A stretch of 64,000 nucleotides of DNA from Abelmoschus esculentus (GCA_035048815.1 JAUCBN010000035.1:14210501-14274500), one strand, 5' to 3'; shown: positions 49,701 through 59,971, numbered from the stretch's first letter. Notes: generated from the sequence alone by a model not told the origin. Numbers and translations are program-made.

Positions 49701-50404
49701 AGAGAAATCACCTCATGCATACTTGTAGGCTTCTGGATCAAAATCTCATTTTTAATTTCTGGCTTTAGTCCCGAAATAAAACACTGGGTCAAGAAAACTT
49801 CTGAGAGGGAAGAAGTTCTCAGTGCCATATCCTCAAATCTGGTCTGGTACTCTTCTATCGTTGAAGTTTGGACTAGTTTGGTAAGTTGTCCCTCCGGTGA
49901 TTCTATCTCGGTGATAGCAAACCGCTTTCTGATGGCATCGACGAGGTGGTTCCACCCCGCTAGTTGTCGACGATTCTGCATCCACCGAAACCATTTTCGA
50001 GCGACTCCGTCCATTCGAAATGAAGCCATCGTCACCCTGTGATGATCTTCTGTCCCATAGAAGTCAAAAAAATCCTGGGCCGAGGCAACCCATTCCTCTG
50101 GATCCTTTCCAGTAAAGAGCGGCAGTTCCACAAACACTGGTTTAGGCGGAAAAGAGAATGCATCGTCACCCTCGTCCTTCACCTTGGCCTTTCCCCGAGT
50201 TACCCGAACGTCGCCCATGTCCTCAGGGTCTGCAATCGCTTTCGATGATTGTCCTAAACGCTCCGATATCGTTTGTAACTGGCGCATCATATCCTCCATG
50301 GTACGCTGATTTTTCTCGGTGTTACTTTGAAGGGTGTTCAACAGTAACTCATGCCGATTGGAGGTCTCTTGAAGAGACTTGATGCTTTGAGTGTTGTTGA
50401 CCAT
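46703..50404 (-). CDS. Gypsy Gag-Pol polyprotein, long open part
   Basis: 1233 codons from ATG at 50404. Gag domain about 85-250; zinc knuckle CYYCDEKFMPGHKC (310-323); aspartic protease around LIDGGSTHNFI (Asp394; the usual Ser/Thr after it is Gly); reverse transcriptase about 580-770 with catalytic LDD (731-733); RNase H about 865-985 (Asp879); integrase from about 1060 with His1065, His1072 and Cys1102. The second zinc Cys is Phe (CQVF, 1105). Core Asp1135 and Asp1195 are present. A frameshift near residue 1220 (about 46745) replaces the segment holding the catalytic Glu with a short wrong-frame tail. A gag-pol fusion in one frame is usual for this group. Replication of this copy would need proteins from elsewhere. 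Confidence 0.95.
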   Translation of the reverse strand: MVNNTQSIKSLQETSNRHELLLNTLQSNTEKNQRTMEDMMRQLQTISERLGQSSKAIADPEDMGDVRVTRGKAKVKDEGDDAFSFPPKPVFVELPLFTGKDPEEWVASAQDFFDFYGTEDHHRVTMASFRMDGVARKWFRWMQNRRQLAGWNHLVDAIRKRFAITEIESPEGQLTKLVQTSTIEEYQTRFEDMALRTSSLSEVFLTQCFISGLKPEIKNEILIQKPTSMHEVISLARFHEAKHNEARRMLSRRTGSKLPPLLPTPNVSLNNPKGLPGRPPPAPITPHINTSTPRRLSAAEAQARREKGMCYYCDEKFMPGHKCKEPQLFLMDDELGEKELDSEKSIEDHVALQCEEGTREQTWVSFNALAGCYAPNTLRVKGQIQGQEVRILIDGGSTHNFIQSRVARHLGLPVTPTTNFRVLVGNGAKLQSEGCVRDLRVTVQGTELITDFYVLPLEGTEVVLGVAWMATLGPIIMDFGQLTFEFRQEGKEHRWKGETTPGPQAIQLNSLRRLHDTNAVASFFHLQMHKEIEWEEGEERKDILQLLQEFEMVFAAPKGLPPTRENDHAIHLEPGQKPVNVRPYRYPHFQKGEIERQVQVMLEKQLIRRSTNPFSSPVLLVKKKDGTWRFCVDYRALNAITIKDKFPIPTADELFDELGGSRYFSKLDLLAGYHQIRVKLDDVPKTAFRTHEGHYEFLVMPFGLTNAPSTFQATVNEIFRPYLRKFVLIFLDDILIFSRSWGDHLSHIRVVLQVLKDHGFVARKTKCTFGQEVVEYLGHLVSHEGLAVDPSKIKAIQNWTTPNTVRGVREFLGIAGYYRRFIKGFATVASPLTDLLKKGESFEWTEAAQEAFEQLKRLLCSAPILRLPYFEKTFMVETDASGVGIGAVLSQDNRPIAYFSQKLSSRMQASSTYNREMFAITQAVRRWRQYLLGRKFVILTDQKSLRELTQQTIQTPEQQQWLSKLLGYDFDIRYRPGKLNSVADALSRKANTTLMDFSRVVYGIVEDIRRAIRQDKELCEIREQLQKGTNGYTGFSDNEGLILMKGRIMVPKEENVRSVLLREFHSSVVRGHSGILRTFQRLAANFYWKGMRKAVRQFVGECQVFQRMKSDSLVSAGLLQPLPIPEQVFEDISLDFITGLPKSNGKEAILVVVDRLTKYGHFFALPKHFDSVYIAKLLIQGVIKLHGIPRSMVSDRDKIFMSELWTEMARLQGTELRMSSLPPPNGWPNRSLK

Positions 50405-50413
50405 TCCTTCAAT

Positions 50414-50431
50414 CTCTCAATGAAAGCACCA
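50414..50431 (-). other. Primer-binding site of the complete gypsy
   Basis: The minus strand reads TGGTGCTTTCATTGAGAG one base inside the 5' LTR. It starts TGG as needed to pair with a tRNA CCA end. I cannot name the tRNA. Confidence 0.6.
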
Positions 50432-50432
50432 A

Positions 50433-50725
50433 TGTAACAGTATGGAGGGTGAGAAGTAGAAAGAAAAGAGATATATTGATTAGGGAAATTGATTACAAAA
50501 TGTTTCATGCCCTTTACTATCTACTATGTCGTAACATAAATACTAAAGTTTGCTGGGAATAGACAAAAAGATTAATAGCAGACAAAGTCGGTTAGGAATT
50601 TTGGTGCTCGTTTCTCCCTTGTTCCCTAACGCTTCTCTGGCAAGTTTGTTGCTGAGTCATGCTTGGCGTTTTCCTCTCCTAGTTGGCTGGTGCTTGTTGC
50701 AGCATTCTCAACTTTGCTCGTGACA
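50433..50725 (-). repeat. 5' LTR of the complete gypsy
   Basis: 293 bp, plus strand TGTAACAGTATGG...GCTCGTGACA. It is followed inward by the primer site. Short LTR for a plant gypsy. Confidence 0.95.
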
Positions 50726-50730
50726 AAGTA

Positions 50731-52329
50731 ACACCTCTATAACGATGTTGTTCATTATAGAAAAGTTTTACTCTACATTCTTGATGTTAGAATTGCCATT
50801 ACATTTCAAATCTGACATTATACAATTGTTTATAAAATCTTCAATTCTGAAACTCCAGGCAAATCTACAGTAAGATATTCAATGCATACTTCTTTAACTT
50901 CTTTCAACTATAGGCTATAGCCCTTCTGGATGAAAGGAGGATAACATTAAGCTCTGGCTTGTTCCACTGTAGGATAACAAGTCTGCATCTAGTGCCTTTG
51001 AATTATATTTCACTTTCAGTCATGCTTTTGAATACCACCAAATTATAGGTTTCTTTTGTTAGTCCATGTAGTTTTCACTCTCTAAGTGCATGCTTATTAA
51101 ATAACTCATGCAGATATGTGAGAAAAAGGATGGTTTCTGATAGTATTAGCTTGTAGTGTTATTGCTGATATGTCTTTTTTATAACCAATCTTTAATCTGG
51201 ATACTTCAAAAGATGGAACTATTTGCTCTATTTGTTTTTTTTGTGGGTGTAATTTTTCATCACATGTAAAATAAAAATTCAGAGGATTTGAAATTAAATG
51301 TGGAGGCAAAACTAAAGAGAAGAAAATATTCTCAAAAGCTTATTTTATAATTTTGTTTTTTAACTGTCGTGTATTGATATTAGTTGTCACCAAATTTTTT
51401 TTAAAAGTTGTTGCCAGTTTTACACTTTCAATATCCATGTAAAATAAAAATTCAGAGGAATTGAAATCAAATGTGAAGGCAAAACTAAAGAGAGGAAAAT
51501 ATACTCAAAAGCTTATTTTATTATTTTGTTTTTTAACTTTGGTGTATCGATATTAGTTGTCACCAAATTTTTTTTTAAAAGTTGTCGCCAGTTTTACACT
51601 TTCAATATCCATGTAGGAATTCAAAAAACAGTTCATAACTATTATAATGATCGTTATTTAATGCTAACATTAATAGTATAAATAACAATGAAATTCATAA
51701 TTACATAAACAACAGTTGATAACCGTTGTAATTTAACGGTTAACGGTTAATGACGACAATAATGATATGTTATTATTGTTATTGTCTTGATATTTCAAAA
51801 ATTCCCCCCTCCCCCCCCCCAAAAAAAATGTCAAATTTATCTTTAGAAGTTTAAAAATTTAAAAGAAAATCACAAATAAAATTTATTATTCTTATTTTTA
51901 TATCAATTACGATTTAAAATAAATCATACGAGTTTAAAAAAAATTCACGACCGCAAAATTCACAATGAATACAACAACAACCGTTATACCTACAATCACG
52001 ATAAATACGACACAACAAAAAAACGTGACCACAAGCGATTTTTAAATTCCTGATCCTAAGTTAAATTCAAGATAAACTATACAACTTCGGAACACTCATT
52101 ATTATCATGGTGGCTCTAAACCTAGAATTGATCATGCAGAAGGGGTAGACTCGTCCCTAAAAGTTTTAATTTTTTATAATCACTAATCAAATATTTCACT
52201 TATTTTATATTAATAATTTAATTTTATATCCTTAAAATTTATAATTTTATACCCCTATAATTTTAATATAGCTTCTTAAAAATATGTACCCTTATATAAA
52301 ATTTTGTATCATTCTCTAAAAATATTATA
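50731..52329. other. AT-rich DNA with small repeats
   Basis: Apart from the exon-like piece near 50914 and the 173-bp duplication, no gene is seen. 51118-51205 matches about 10445-10535. A C-run followed by an A-run lies at about 51807-51829. 51640-51790 has several AACGGTTA/ATAACCGTT words. Confidence 0.45.
51263..51609. repeat. 173-bp tandem duplication
   Basis: CATGTAAAATAAAAATTCAG at 51263 recurs at 51436; the units run parallel through CTCAAAAGCTTATTTTAT, TTAGTTGTCACCAAAT and TTTTACACTTTCAATATC. The two copies differ at scattered bases. No coding sense. Confidence 0.9.
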
Positions 52330-52338
52330 TATAAATAT

Positions 52339-53810
52339 GGGTTAATTACCGCAAAGGTCACGTTTGTTTGCCTCCAGTACAAATTTAATCATCAATTTTG
52401 AAAATCAACCAATACAGTCACGTACGTTTTCGGGCTGTAAACTTATGGTCACTCCGACGTTAAAAGCCGTTAAAAGTTAACAGAATGATGATTTAACGTA
52501 ATAACAAAAGGATAAATTACCTAGATAGTCACTAAATAATTATTTAATTTTTATTTTATCCCTTAAAATTTTATATTTTTGTCATAATCTCGTCTTATAA
52601 TAATAATAAACTCCACTCCCTAAACATTTTCCTCTATGAAATTCACCCTTGTATACATCCGATTACTATAAACTTGTACCCAAGCCACCGAAATCACCAC
52701 ATTCTCATTCGGCTTCAACCCAGTAGATAAAACAACAATTTTCGAAGATTTGTCTATCATTCTCAAGTGATGATCCACTGTTACTAGGCCTAGACTTGGT
52801 TGTCATTCTCTATTTGCTTCACCCTTCCTGCTCCCCTCTGTTTAAAACCCCAAAATTTAAAGGTTAGTTTTTTTGGGTTGATAGGAAATCTAAGGTTGCA
52901 AATGACATTTTGGTTTTATTTGTTGAAGTTTGAATTGAATTCATATCTTATTTCGGTAAGTTTCAATTTTATTATATTATAAATTTTAGGATTAATGATG
53001 ATCGTGTTGTTGAATAGAAAATAAAATAAAAGATATTTTATATTTTATGGTGAATAATTAACGAAAAAATTATAACTTGAATTTTAATTGAGTTAAAAAA
53101 ATTAAAAGAATTACTAAAAATGAATTAAAGAAATTTCTAGAATTATTGTTTGATCTCAGACTGTTGGCTTTTGATGCTTGGTTAAGCACTTTAGAATAAG
53201 AAAAATGAAGCTACAAAGGAAGGTGGCATAGATAGTTCATGTGTTGAATCATGGCATAAAATCTTATAATCGTGTTGCAATCAATCAATGATTGTCCAGC
53301 AGATCGAGCCAACCTGGGAGATCGCCACCTCCATCCTTACTTCTGATTATCAACATTTCTCCTCTGATTATGTATTTATGAAGTGGAGTTTTTTGCGGCT
53401 CAGATTCTCAAATAGAATGTATGCTTAGGTTTTTGAAAATATTTAAAACTTTGTAGGAGTTCGTTAGCAGCACCAGACTTTTTTTTGGGTGTTAGGTGCA
53501 AGTTTATAGTAGTGGTTATTGGATTGATTGGAAATTTGATGATTATGGCGAAAATATAAAATTTGAAAATTTTGAGGGCTAAATTAAAGATAAAATAAAA
53601 ATTAAATAATTATTTAGTGATTATCTAAATAATTTATCCTTTTGTTACTATGCCAAATCATCTTTCCGTTAATTTTTAATGGCTTTTAACATCGGAGTGA
53701 CCATAAGTTTACAGCCCGAAAACGTACATGACTGTATTGGTTGATTTTTAAAATTGGTGACTAAATTTGTACCGTGGACAAACAAACGTGATCTCCGTAA
53801 TAATTAACCC
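52339..53810. mobile_element. Non-autonomous Mutator-like element with 9-bp TSD
   Basis: Ends GGGTTAATTACC...GGTAATTAACCC-like: left GGGTTAATTACCGCAAAGGT, right ...CCGTAATAATTAACCC. Inverted arms are about 250 bp (52339-52590 and 53540-53810). TATAAATAT flanks both sides (52330-52338 and 53811-53819), a perfect 9-bp target duplication as made by Mutator-type transposases. The 1472-bp element has no transposase or clear gene between the arms. Its arms are related to those at 29486-31493. Confidence 0.9.
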
Positions 53811-53944
53811 TATAAATATATATTATAGAAGAATTCAACTAATTTTTGTGTAGAATATTTGTTTGAACAATCCAATTCTTAAGTTAATGTAAACACTTGA
53901 ATCGATTCCATATGACTTTCAATTCTTAAAAATTAAAGTTCAAT

Positions 53945-54638
53945 CGATAATATCAAATATTTTGATATCAAAGTGTCACATATACATCGATAGTATTCGA
54001 ATTTAGTGTGTATTTATTTATAGTATTATTAATCGATGATTTTATTTTATATATTAACGATAAAAAATTATTTTTATAATCACAAGCGTTTTACTATTAT
54101 GAACTTACGATAAAAGAATGAGATCTGAGAAAGAATATAAGGTCTCTGATTAGAATTTATGATTTATACATTAAAACCTAAATTTCTCATCATATTACCC
54201 TAAAACTTAAATCCTAAAGTTTAATCATACCTAAATTCGTAAATTCTTGAACCTAAACTCTTAAACTCTAAAATAAGGTATTTTTGAAAACTTTAATTTT
54301 CATCACCGACCTATCAAATATAAAACATGGGAGCTAAATTTTATAAGTCCTAAACGTTCAAGGACTAGATGTACAATTTAAACTTTACAAGCCTCGTAGA
54401 AAAAACATAAAATAAACTCTCCAATATAAGGGTTTGCTTTTTGTGTCTGTTGTCCTCACATACTTCCTTTCTCTTCTCTTTCCCTTGCTCTACCCAAAAA
54501 AGAAAGAGAAGAAATATTTTTTATCTTTTACAAATCCCAAATTCTCTTTTCCAATCTATCCATATTCATATTCTGATTTAAATTTTTTTTTTTTTTTTTT
54601 TATGTTGCTTCCGATCCTACGTCGGAGATTAAATTCAT
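53945..54638 (+). repeat. Orphan copy of the ASG1-like promoter/5' leader
   Basis: Aligns with 31505-32105 over nearly its whole length, including the last shared words CCATATTCATATTCTGAT and GTCGGAGATT. Small insertions (for example about 54478-54520 and a T-run at 54580-54600) distinguish it. Similarity ends just before the position of the ASG1-like ATG, and no ASG1 coding sequence follows. Same orientation, about 22.4 kb away. Confidence 0.8.
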
Positions 54639-55782
54639 GAAGCATGGGAACGGCTCCCTTGAAGCTGTCTCCATCCCCAATACGACCCCAAGATGGGAAC
54701 GACTAGAGAACGTTTCGAGGACGGTATAGTTTTATCGAAAACGGTCAAATTTTAAAATACATCATAAAATAAATCATATTTATAATTTTATCGTTTAAAA
54801 CAAAATACATTATAAAATCGTATCCACAAAATACTATATATTTAAAATATCAATAACAAAATATAGGTCTATCTACAGGTATCTGAAAGGAAAATAATCG
54901 AGTATGAGCTATGGAGCTTAGTGTGTTCCAACAGTGCATAAAAATCATTAATATATTTATATAAACAATAATATCAAAAAATAGGTCATGTATATGTGGG
55001 ACATGTTACCCTCCAACCGAACTCTTGGATAAGATGAAAGTATCAATCTAAGAGGTTACCTTAGGGTATAGACAAAATTACTCCGGTTGTAGTACTTGGA
55101 CCGATAACTAACGAAATTACCTTGACCAAACTATAAACGTCCGTAAATATGTATTTTAAGAATCTTGTCTCTTAAGAAGCCTAGACTATTTGTCTGGTCT
55201 AACTATTAGAGCATCAAGTCCCCACACTGCAACATGCAAGATTCAAGAAATTGTTTTTATTTCACACAAATTCTTGACTGTATCTTACAATGTTGGTGGT
55301 GTTTCATGTATATAGTGATTAAGGAACACTAAGAGATTTATAAGCTGATATTTTTCCAAGATGTGAAATGGTACAAAGTTGTAAGTTACTGCCTTTTAGG
55401 ATCCTTTCTGGTGACTCTACACGTATACACTACCTGATCATATACCACTGAAGTTTTTCCAAGAGAAGAAACCACACCGTAGTTCATGAAAACTGAAATG
55501 GTTCCTGTCTAATCATTCTCGAAAGTGAAATATTTGCTATAGAACATATATCATGCAGTTATGAAATTAATGAAAACTGAAATATTTGAGAGATTTAGGG
55601 TTTAAATTATATAAACGAGTTGTGTAAGTTTTTTTTTATACGACTCGTATATCAAAATATGACTTATAGTATAATATAATATGTTTTATATTTCTGAGAG
55701 AGATTAAATAAAACAAAAAGAAAAACATGGTTATAAGGCTTTGCAATAAGTAAATTCAACTTTGTAGAAAACTTCTAATAAG
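54639..55782. other. Intergenic DNA
   Basis: No gene seen. About 55600-55690 has a copy of the short TATCAAAATATGACTTATA-type motif next to TTTAGGGTTTAAA, as at 4.8-5.1 and 6.2 kb. The right part is 3' flank of the protease gene on the minus strand. Confidence 0.4.
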
Positions 55783-58092
55783 CTAATTTCTCCACCCACC
55801 TGTGTACTCTTTGGAGAAAATCACTATAGGACACTTCACTTCATGCTTCCCTCCTATCTCTCTCCAAACAACAGCCCCATACCACAAATCTATGTTCTTC
55901 CTCTGCAACACACCATTGTCTTTCTCTATAAACACTCTAAAACTCACCACCTCAGACATTCCAGAAAATCTCACCCTCTTAGACTTCACTTCAATTTTGT
56001 AGTACCCTTTAGGACCAACAATCTTAGCCTCGTACTCTGCGGATCCGACATTTACTGTCCTCAGCTTCCTGGTTATTACAACTGGTCTGTCCCAGTGTTG
56101 AACCCTCTCTGCCTCAACTGCTATTGCAGGATAATTCAATTCCCAGGCATCATCATTCGAGCAATGGGGTTTAGATCCTGTAATGATTTGTAATTGTTTA
56201 TCTGTGTAATTTAATGAACATAAGAAGTTAACATAGTCTTGGTGTTCCGAATCGAAGACCAAACCAGGGACCATTGCTTTGATAGGTAGCACATGTCCTG
56301 CTCCGATCTCGAATGGTGTTGCAGCATTGCCTGTGGACTCGTTGGGAATCGGAGGCAAAGCTGAAAATGGCTTGTGGCTATTGTAATAGCGGGTATGGGT
56401 GGTCGCGGTAGTCATTAAGGCTGATTTTATCTTGCTCGGACCCCAGTCCGGGTGTTTCGATTTGATCAAGGCTGCAGCACCTGATACATGTGGACATGCC
56501 ATTGATGTTCCGGACATGATGTTAAATCTTGACCGGCGATGATCCAGTGGCATCCCTGATGGCCCGATCGTATCCATCCACGCTCCTAAAATATCTACCC
56601 CAGGGGCTATTATATCAGGTTTTAGTATTCCGAGTACAAGAGAATTAGGACCTCTAGAAGAAAATGAGGCAACAATTGGTGCTGGCCTTGCATGCATTGG
56701 TATTGTTCCCTGTGATGATATTTTAGCTTTTGGGGTTTGTTTATTAGATGAGATATAGTCATGGATTTGTTTGGCTGCTTCGACACCGACAGTAACGGTC
56801 GGGATTACATGGGGCTCCGAGAGTATTCCGTTTGGGTCAATGATGCCATGGGAGATTATCATGGCAACTGCCCCATTTCTCTTAAGCACAGCCCCGAGTG
56901 ACAATCTGTTTACATGTCCTTGTGTCATGCAAAACACAATTTTACCGTTAACTGATTGCCTTGAAAACTCGAACTTGGAGGAAGAATTGAATCGACCAAC
57001 GAAGTGCAGCGGGTGATGCTTGCACACCAAGTCATCATTCGGCATCAAGGTGATGGATGTACCGAGAACCGATACATTGTTTTTGAGATGTATTTTTGCC
57101 GGGAAATCACGGTCGATCGTTCCGGCACCTACCGTAGTGATCCAAGGCGGTTCATTAGCCACACTTGCCGTTGTCGGGCCGTCATTTCCTGCCGAAGCGG
57201 CTACGAAAATACCGCTAGAAAATGCTCGGAACGACATAATGGATAATAAATCAAGATGGAAAGGCAAACGAGATGAGCCGAGTGAAAGTGATATGATGTG
57301 TACACCATCACTTATTGCAGCTTCAAAAGCCTTACAAATATCAGACAACAAACACCCCGAACTCCAACACACCTTGTAAACAGCAATTCTTGCTGTCGGG
57401 GAAATGCCACGGGCCAAACCAACTGAAAAACCGAAAAAACCAGCTCCCGGCACAGGAGACCCTGCAGCAATGGATGCCACATGCGTGCCATGCCCATCAG
57501 AGTCCCTAGCGGATCGAAATTCTCCGACCAGATCATCTGATTTACCGTACCAAGCCTCGTATCCATCGGCAAAGTAACGAGCACCTATGATTTTACGATT
57601 ACAGTTGGTATGATTGAATTCGAATCCGTTCTCACATCGGCCTTTCCAGTGAACCGGTATTGCTCCAACATCATCGTCGGAGAAACTCGGATGTTCAGGC
57701 CAAATCCCAGTGTCGACAAACCCGATGATCGAGTCAGATCCCGAAGTGTTTACAACATAAGGATTTGTAGCTTGCAGACCAAGAAACGACGGTGAACGAG
57801 TCGTGTGGAGATGCATGACTCGGTCGGGGTACAATGAGAGAATCCCAGGGAGATCCCGGATGGTTTTAGCTTGGTCAGGTGTAAAAATTGCAGAGAAGCC
57901 ATGAATTGGAGAGTCATAGACATGAATGATAGAAGAAGAAGAAGAAGACACCATGGAATTGTACCAAAGTTTATGATCCTGGAAAGGTGATGGTTTTAAT
58001 TCAGGATCCACGAGAACAATGAAGGTGTTTGAAGAACTAGAGCTTGTTAACAAGACAATGAAGATGAAGAAGATAGAAACCAGACGAAACAT
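55783..58092 (-). CDS. Secreted subtilisin-like serine protease (SBT1 type)
   Basis: Intronless, 769 aa, a normal length for plant subtilases. Order: signal peptide (1-about 21, FFIFIVLLTSSSSS), I9 propeptide (about 23-98), peptidase S8 with catalytic Asp127 (VDTGIWPEHPSF), His201 (DSDGHGTHVA), oxyanion Asn303 (SAGNDGP) and Ser530 (GTSMACPHVSG), a protease-associated domain inserted at about 345-460, and a C-terminal fibronectin III-like domain (about 655-760). It would act in the apoplast after self-cleavage of the propeptide. Many SBT1 genes lack introns, which fits. ATG at 58092 is the only start giving a signal peptide. All catalytic residues are present, so it is probably functional. Substrate cannot be told from sequence; the exact SBT1 subgroup is not settled. 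Confidence 0.95.
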   Translation of the reverse strand: MFRLVSIFFIFIVLLTSSSSSNTFIVLVDPELKPSPFQDHKLWYNSMVSSSSSSIIHVYDSPIHGFSAIFTPDQAKTIRDLPGILSLYPDRVMHLHTTRSPSFLGLQATNPYVVNTSGSDSIIGFVDTGIWPEHPSFSDDDVGAIPVHWKGRCENGFEFNHTNCNRKIIGARYFADGYEAWYGKSDDLVGEFRSARDSDGHGTHVASIAAGSPVPGAGFFGFSVGLARGISPTARIAVYKVCWSSGCLLSDICKAFEAAISDGVHIISLSLGSSRLPFHLDLLSIMSFRAFSSGIFVAASAGNDGPTTASVANEPPWITTVGAGTIDRDFPAKIHLKNNVSVLGTSITLMPNDDLVCKHHPLHFVGRFNSSSKFEFSRQSVNGKIVFCMTQGHVNRLSLGAVLKRNGAVAMIISHGIIDPNGILSEPHVIPTVTVGVEAAKQIHDYISSNKQTPKAKISSQGTIPMHARPAPIVASFSSRGPNSLVLGILKPDIIAPGVDILGAWMDTIGPSGMPLDHRRSRFNIMSGTSMACPHVSGAAALIKSKHPDWGPSKIKSALMTTATTHTRYYNSHKPFSALPPIPNESTGNAATPFEIGAGHVLPIKAMVPGLVFDSEHQDYVNFLCSLNYTDKQLQIITGSKPHCSNDDAWELNYPAIAVEAERVQHWDRPVVITRKLRTVNVGSAEYEAKIVGPKGYYKIEVKSKRVRFSGMSEVVSFRVFIEKDNGVLQRKNIDLWYGAVVWREIGGKHEVKCPIVIFSKEYTGGWRN

Positions 58093-59232
58093 GGTTCTTT
58101 TTTGCAGAATGATTCAGTCAAGACACTAGAGTTTAATAGACTTGGATGGTACTGGAAACAAGGAACGTGGGTGGCAGCAACAGTGCATAATGAATCGGTG
58201 GAACAGAAACAGAACAGGTGGTGTCTTTTTCTTGGGAGCTGTTTTTTTGTCAGAGTGGCGCCATGATTGCAGACCTGCAAGACTGCAGTGAAAGGGAGAT
58301 ATGAACAGCCGAACAAAAGCTTCATGGGACCATCGATTCAAAACTGTAAACACTAAATTTGTGTTGTGCTGATCACTTTTCTTATCCTCCAGATATTACC
58401 ATTTATGCTACACCTGCAAATTAAGTCTCTTAGTTGCAGTTACTAGTAGCAGGCCAGGAAGGTTCTTGACTTACAAGACAATGATCATAATTGTTGCTTT
58501 TTGTTGGCAGCGTCGTGTGTATGTTCCTAGTGATGATGATCTTTGTCGGTTCCGAAGTTTTTCTTCCTCGGCTCGGCCAGTTCCTGTTTACGAAAAAAAA
58601 TGTGCCCACATAGTTATGACAGCAAGTGTTTGTTGATTTCGTGCTATTATTCGATAGATTTATATTCAATATATAGTCAGGTGTAATTTCTGGGAGAAAT
58701 TATTATATGAATTTGTTTTATTATTTAAGATATAGTTTTAAACCGATTAAATTAAAATATATAATATATTTTTTATATTATATTTATACATAAATATTTT
58801 CCATATCATTTAATTTAATGTCTTTGATTTAAAAAATATATTACCAAAGATTTCTTGTATCATCTTTTTTTATATTCTTTAAAATTTTCTTAATTGATTT
58901 TTTATAGATATGGAGTTTAGGGTTTATAGTTTAGAGTTTAGGGTTAGGGATTAGGGATTTATGATTTAGAATTTAGGGTTAAAGATTAGGGGTTTAGGGC
59001 TTAGGTTTTATGTGGTTTAGTGTTTAATGTTTAGGTTTAGGTTTAAGGTTTAGGGTTAGAGGTTATTATTTATGTTTAGTGTTAGAGTTTATGGTTAGGG
59101 TTTAGAAAAAATTAATTAAAAATTTGAACAATAAAGAGTAAGGTAACATAAAAAAATTTTGGTAATATTTTTTTTAAAATCAAAGTCATTAAAGTGGATG
59201 ATTTGGATGATGCTTGTGTAAATATGATATGG
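58093..59232. other. Upstream region of the protease gene and AT-rich spacer
   Basis: 58093-58400 is the probable promoter and leader of the minus-strand protease gene. No other gene is supported. 58700-58900 is AT-rich, followed by a telomere-like patch. Confidence 0.4.
58915..59110. repeat. Degenerate interstitial telomere-like repeats
   Basis: About 200 bp consists of TTTAGGG and variants (TTTAGAG, TTTATGA, TTAGGGATTAGGG, GGTTTAGGTTTAAGG). The plant telomere unit is TTTAGGG. Spacing is irregular, so it is not a true telomere array. Confidence 0.7.
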
Positions 59233-59241
59233 AAAAAATAT

Positions 59242-59962
59242 AGGCATAAAGATAATTTTAACCCATAACGTTTATAATTTTTATCGTTTTGTCCCTTATT
59301 CTTTTTTGGATAAATTTAGCCCTTAACCTATATATTTTTGACAAGTAACTTATTTTTTAACCATCATGATAACTGAACCGTTAAAAATTTAACGATGATA
59401 ACATGTCATATGCATATAATAATATATTTTAAATGACATGACATCTAACCTATCAAATACATATATATATATAATATAAATTTTTTCCAATATAAAATAT
59501 AAAATAATTAAAATTCAAATGAAATATTAAAAATAATTAATTCTAAAATAAAAGTCTACTAAACATTCTCAACCCTAATTAATTAATTAATTTTTTTAAG
59601 ATAAGATTTTAATTCTATCGTAGTTAGGGTTGAAAATATTTAGTAACATTTTATTTTAAAATTAATTAATTTTTTAATATTTTATTTGAATTTTAATTGT
59701 TTTATATTTTATATTAGAATAAAATTATATTTCATATATATATGTATTTGATAGGTTAGATGTCATATTATTTAAAATATATTATCATATGCATATGACA
59801 TGTCATCATTATTAAATTTTTAACAGTCCAGTTATCATGATAGTTAAAAAATAAGCTATTTGTCAAAAAATATATAGGTTAAGAGCTAAATTTATTCCCA
59901 AAAGAATAAGTGCCAAAACGATAGAAATTATAAACGTTAAGGGTTAAAATTATTTTTATGCC
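59242..59962. repeat. 721-bp foldback MITE with 9-bp TSD
   Basis: Ends GGCATAAAGATAATTTTAAC and its near reverse complement ...GGGTTAAAATTATTTTTATGCC. The two halves are inverted copies over almost their full length, meeting near 59600. AAAAAATAT flanks both sides (59233-59241 and 59963-59971), a 9-bp duplication typical of Mutator-type transposition. No coding content. Confidence 0.85.
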
Positions 59963-59971
59963 AAAAAATAT

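Larger units (their letters stand above)
45779..50725 (-). mobile_element. Complete young Ty3/gypsy retrotransposon
   Basis: Two 293-bp LTRs (45779-46071 and 50433-50725) bound a 4947-bp element. Flanks are AAGTA (45774-45778) and AAGTA (50726-50730), a perfect 5-bp target duplication. By eye the LTRs differ at five sites, all transitions (about 98.3% identity), so the insertion is recent. The domain order gag-PR-RT-RH-IN is gypsy. The coding frame carries two frameshifts and a stop near its 3' end, so it is probably not autonomous. Confidence 0.95.
45413..51060 (+). pseudogene. Exon-like remnants of a host gene split by a gypsy insertion
   Basis: After AG at 45412: IRLLLHRYLPHGRQFSVSYY then EELCY and stop. 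After AG at 45677: 33 open codons, ECYIEFLQHFDQEKIDLQQL... to NHK, ending at a donor-like A|GTAACA, which is where the gypsy at 45779 inserted. After AG at 50913: AIALLDERRITLSSGLFH... open to about 51050. The three pieces share strand, acceptor sites and protein-like composition. I do not recognise the family and cannot join them into a full gene, so they may be a fragment or chance. Confidence 0.3.

Noticed and set aside
46009..50382. Plus-strand open frames across the gypsy
   Set aside because: Shadows of the long minus-strand gag-pol frame.
55802..57795. Plus-strand open frames across the subtilase gene
   Set aside because: Shadows of the 769-residue minus-strand protease frame.
58430..58669. 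79-codon minus-strand frame upstream of the protease gene
   Set aside because: No recognisable motif, no splice context, low-complexity composition.
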